From Siphonobacter sp. BAB-5405 (GTDB taxonomy: Bacteria; Bacteroidota; Bacteroidia; Cytophagales; Spirosomataceae): 64,000 nucleotides of DNA. Positions 62,891 through 64,000 of this stretch are shown in pieces (within the stretch, counting starts at the first letter, position 1; every line of letters begins with the position of its first letter). The stretch lies in the NCBI RefSeq assembly GCF_002872335.1, contig NZ_NJAG01000007.1, positions 248,001 to 312,000 on the forward strand, read 5' to 3'. The notes beneath the pieces were generated by a model, which was not told the DNA's origin, made no database searches, and saw nothing but the letters and a program-made list of their open reading frames with translations. A program made the position numbers and the translations under genes.

Positions 62891-62975
62891 ATTTCGTACA
62901 AGGGAGTTGGAAACTGCCCTAGGGTGGGTACAGGTTTGGAAACCTGCACCAGTATACCTAATGTATGCAAGCCCG

Positions 62976-63085
62976 CAACCCCGGAGGGGTTCAATCTGAA
63001 TAGCCCCGTATGCAATGCGGGGAACGACCAGCCCGGTAGGCTCAGCCTATCAACGTTTACATCCGTAGCGAATGCTACGGGCAAC
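62976..63085. repeat. Hairpin-array element, copy B
   Basis: 110 bp aligned without gaps to 31895-32004 (about 79% identical, 23 differences). Successive stems AACCCC/GGGGTT, CCCCGTAT/ATGCGGGG, GGTAGGCT/AGCCTATC and CCGTAGC/GCTACGG are kept; several differences from copy A give G-U pairs rather than breaks. Upstream (62920-62965) are further loose pairs such as CAGGTTT/AAACCTG. It fills the 62834-63215 spacer after the palindromic terminator and is not coding. Confidence 0.75.
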
Positions 63086-63215
63086 CCATCGCTGTTTTCC
63101 TAACTACTCCTCCCCAAACAGTCCCATCCCTTTCAACCTTTTTATTAACGGATCTTCCCAGATATTTCCAACATTGACCTTCTATTTTCGCTCCGTCAAT
63201 CCTTACAGAAAAGCT

Positions 63216-63893
63216 ATGAAAATGTTGGTGGTGGAAGATGAACAGGGCCTGGCCGAAAGTATTTCGGCTTATTTATCGCGGGAAGGATACCGCTGTGAAA
63301 TGGCCGCTACCTACGCCGAAGCCGATGAAAAAATGTATTTGTATGAATACGACTGCGTCATCGTAGACCTGACGCTACCCGGCGGTGATGGCCTGCAACT
63401 CATCGAAACGCTCAAAAAGCGAACGGCCTCGACGGGGATCATCATCATTTCGGCCCGTAATGCTCTGGAAGATCGAATTAAAGGGCTGGAAGTAGGCTCA
63501 GATGACTATTTGACCAAACCCTTTCACCTTTCCGAACTCAATGCCCGCGTAAAATCCCTGATCCGGCGGCGAAATTTTGGCGGCCACAACGAAATTCAGT
63601 ACCGTGAAATTCTGGTACAGGTTCAGGCTCGTAAAGTGTTTGTGAATCAGCAGGAAACGGTGCTTTCCCGCAAAGAATACGATCTGTTACTCTACTTTCT
63701 GGCGAATATTGACGTAGCTCTCACCAAAGCTTCCATTGCCGAGCACCTCTGGGGCGACCACATCGACTCCGCCGATTCGTTGGATATGGTGTATTCGCAC
63801 ATTAAAAACCTGCGTCGCAAGCTCGTCGAAAAAGGAAGTGGCGATTATATTCGATCCATCTACGGCATTGGCTACAAATTTGGAACGGCATGA
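63216..63893 (+). CDS. OmpR/PhoB-family response regulator
   Basis: 225 aa from the ATG at 63216; a longer frame begins in the repeat and is rejected. Receiver domain 1-115 with Asp7-Glu8 acid pair, phospho-acceptor Asp51 in IVDLTLPGGDG, Ser79 and Lys101 (LTKPFH). The C-terminal winged helix (about 130-225) ends YIRSIYGIGYKF. Its stop overlaps the histidine kinase start by ATGA, so they form a two-component pair. Confidence 0.93.
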   Translation: MKMLVVEDEQGLAESISAYLSREGYRCEMAATYAEADEKMYLYEYDCVIVDLTLPGGDGLQLIETLKKRTASTGIIIISARNALEDRIKGLEVGSDDYLTKPFHLSELNARVKSLIRRRNFGGHNEIQYREILVQVQARKVFVNQQETVLSRKEYDLLLYFLANIDVALTKASIAEHLWGDHIDSADSLDMVYSHIKNLRRKLVEKGSGDYIRSIYGIGYKFGTA

Positions 63894-64000
63894 GATTGCT
63901 CGAAAAAACCAACCGGATCTATCTGCTCTTTTCGGTGATCCTGTATCTGGCTACGGCTCTGGCGTTCTACGGAATTATCAAGTGGCTCATTTACGATGAA
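63890..64000 (+). CDS. Sensor histidine kinase, N-terminal fragment at window edge
   Basis: 37 residues before the window ends: a basic start (MRLLEKTNR) and one transmembrane helix (about 10-30, IYLLFSVILYLATALAFYGII). By position and ATGA overlap with an OmpR-type regulator it is the N-terminus of the cognate kinase. The rest lies outside the window. Confidence 0.75.
   Translation, partial: MRLLEKTNRIYLLFSVILYLATALAFYGIIKWLIYDE

Noticed and set aside
63072-63215. 48-residue N-terminal extension of the response regulator
   Set aside because: It is encoded by the hairpin repeat and spacer; receiver domains begin at the MKMLVVEDE start at 63216.

Overview
The window is about 64 kb of chromosome from a member of the Bacteroidota, most likely order Cytophagales. 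The genus cannot be named from sequence alone; Siphonobacter or Spirosoma relatives would fit. The basis is the mix of family types (type IX secretion tail, DUF4290, GSCFA, HYC_CC_PP, DUF4394, CarboxypepD_reg-type TonB receptor), several promoter-like boxes of the Bacteroidota form TAnnTTTG, and start codons that mostly lack a Shine-Dalgarno sequence. No rRNA, tRNA, CRISPR array, insertion sequence or prophage was found. The region is a mosaic of housekeeping operons and small accessory clusters.

Layout. 1-5.6 kb: MFS exporter with DoxX protein, GNAT acetyltransferase, small membrane protein, DUF1080 protein and secreted M1 peptidase. 5.7-14.6 kb: SPFH protein with a ribbon-helix-helix partner, DUF4290, murA (Asp in place of the fosfomycin-target Cys), YdjC deacetylase, NIPSNAP protein, Prc protease and FKBP isomerase. 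14.8-19.8 kb: secreted SGNH esterase and a large secreted nuclease/phosphatase with a sorting tail. 20.1-22.7 kb: atpA-atpG. 22.9-25.9 kb: alpha-E protein, Anbu proteasome-like peptidase and transglutaminase, three parts of a known peptide-ligation/degradation system whose ATP-grasp ligase is not here. 25.9-29.2 kb: NifU-like, Mrp, GSCFA and YggS. 29.3-31.7 kb: coiled-coil membrane protein, then rpsF-rpsR-rplI. 31.8-39.8 kb: a hairpin-array repeat, a TPP riboswitch and the thiamine operon thiS-C-D-E-G-H-F, met convergently by a TenI-like gene coupled to a MaoC-like hotdog gene. 39.9-55.4 kb: rfbC, pyrF, a kinase-fold-like protein, DUF4394 lipoprotein, DUF1877, a stand-alone fragment of signal peptidase I, M3 peptidase, an AT-rich lipoprotein, HD hydrolase, YpdA reductase, deoC, sugar isomerase, an alpha-toroid-like protein and a ygiB-ygiC-like pair. 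55.6-61.3 kb: a one-strand metal (probably copper) cluster of HMA protein, Cys-rich Csp-type protein, outer-membrane protein, HMA-AraC fusion regulator, TonB receptor (frameshifted) and HYC_CC_PP protein. 61.6-64 kb: fucose-permease-type transporter, a second hairpin-array repeat, and an OmpR-type regulator with the start of its histidine kinase.

The most unusual signals are non-coding. First, a 110-bp intergenic element made of consecutive hairpins occurs twice (31895-32004 and 62976-63085) at about 79% identity, with changes that mostly keep the stems. Second, many spacers begin just after one gene with a low-complexity word string and end just before the next gene with its near reverse complement. 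Two genes also look frameshifted (the TonB receptor near 60440 and the start of the DUF4290 gene near 7330); either the assembly has single-base errors or the genes are decaying.
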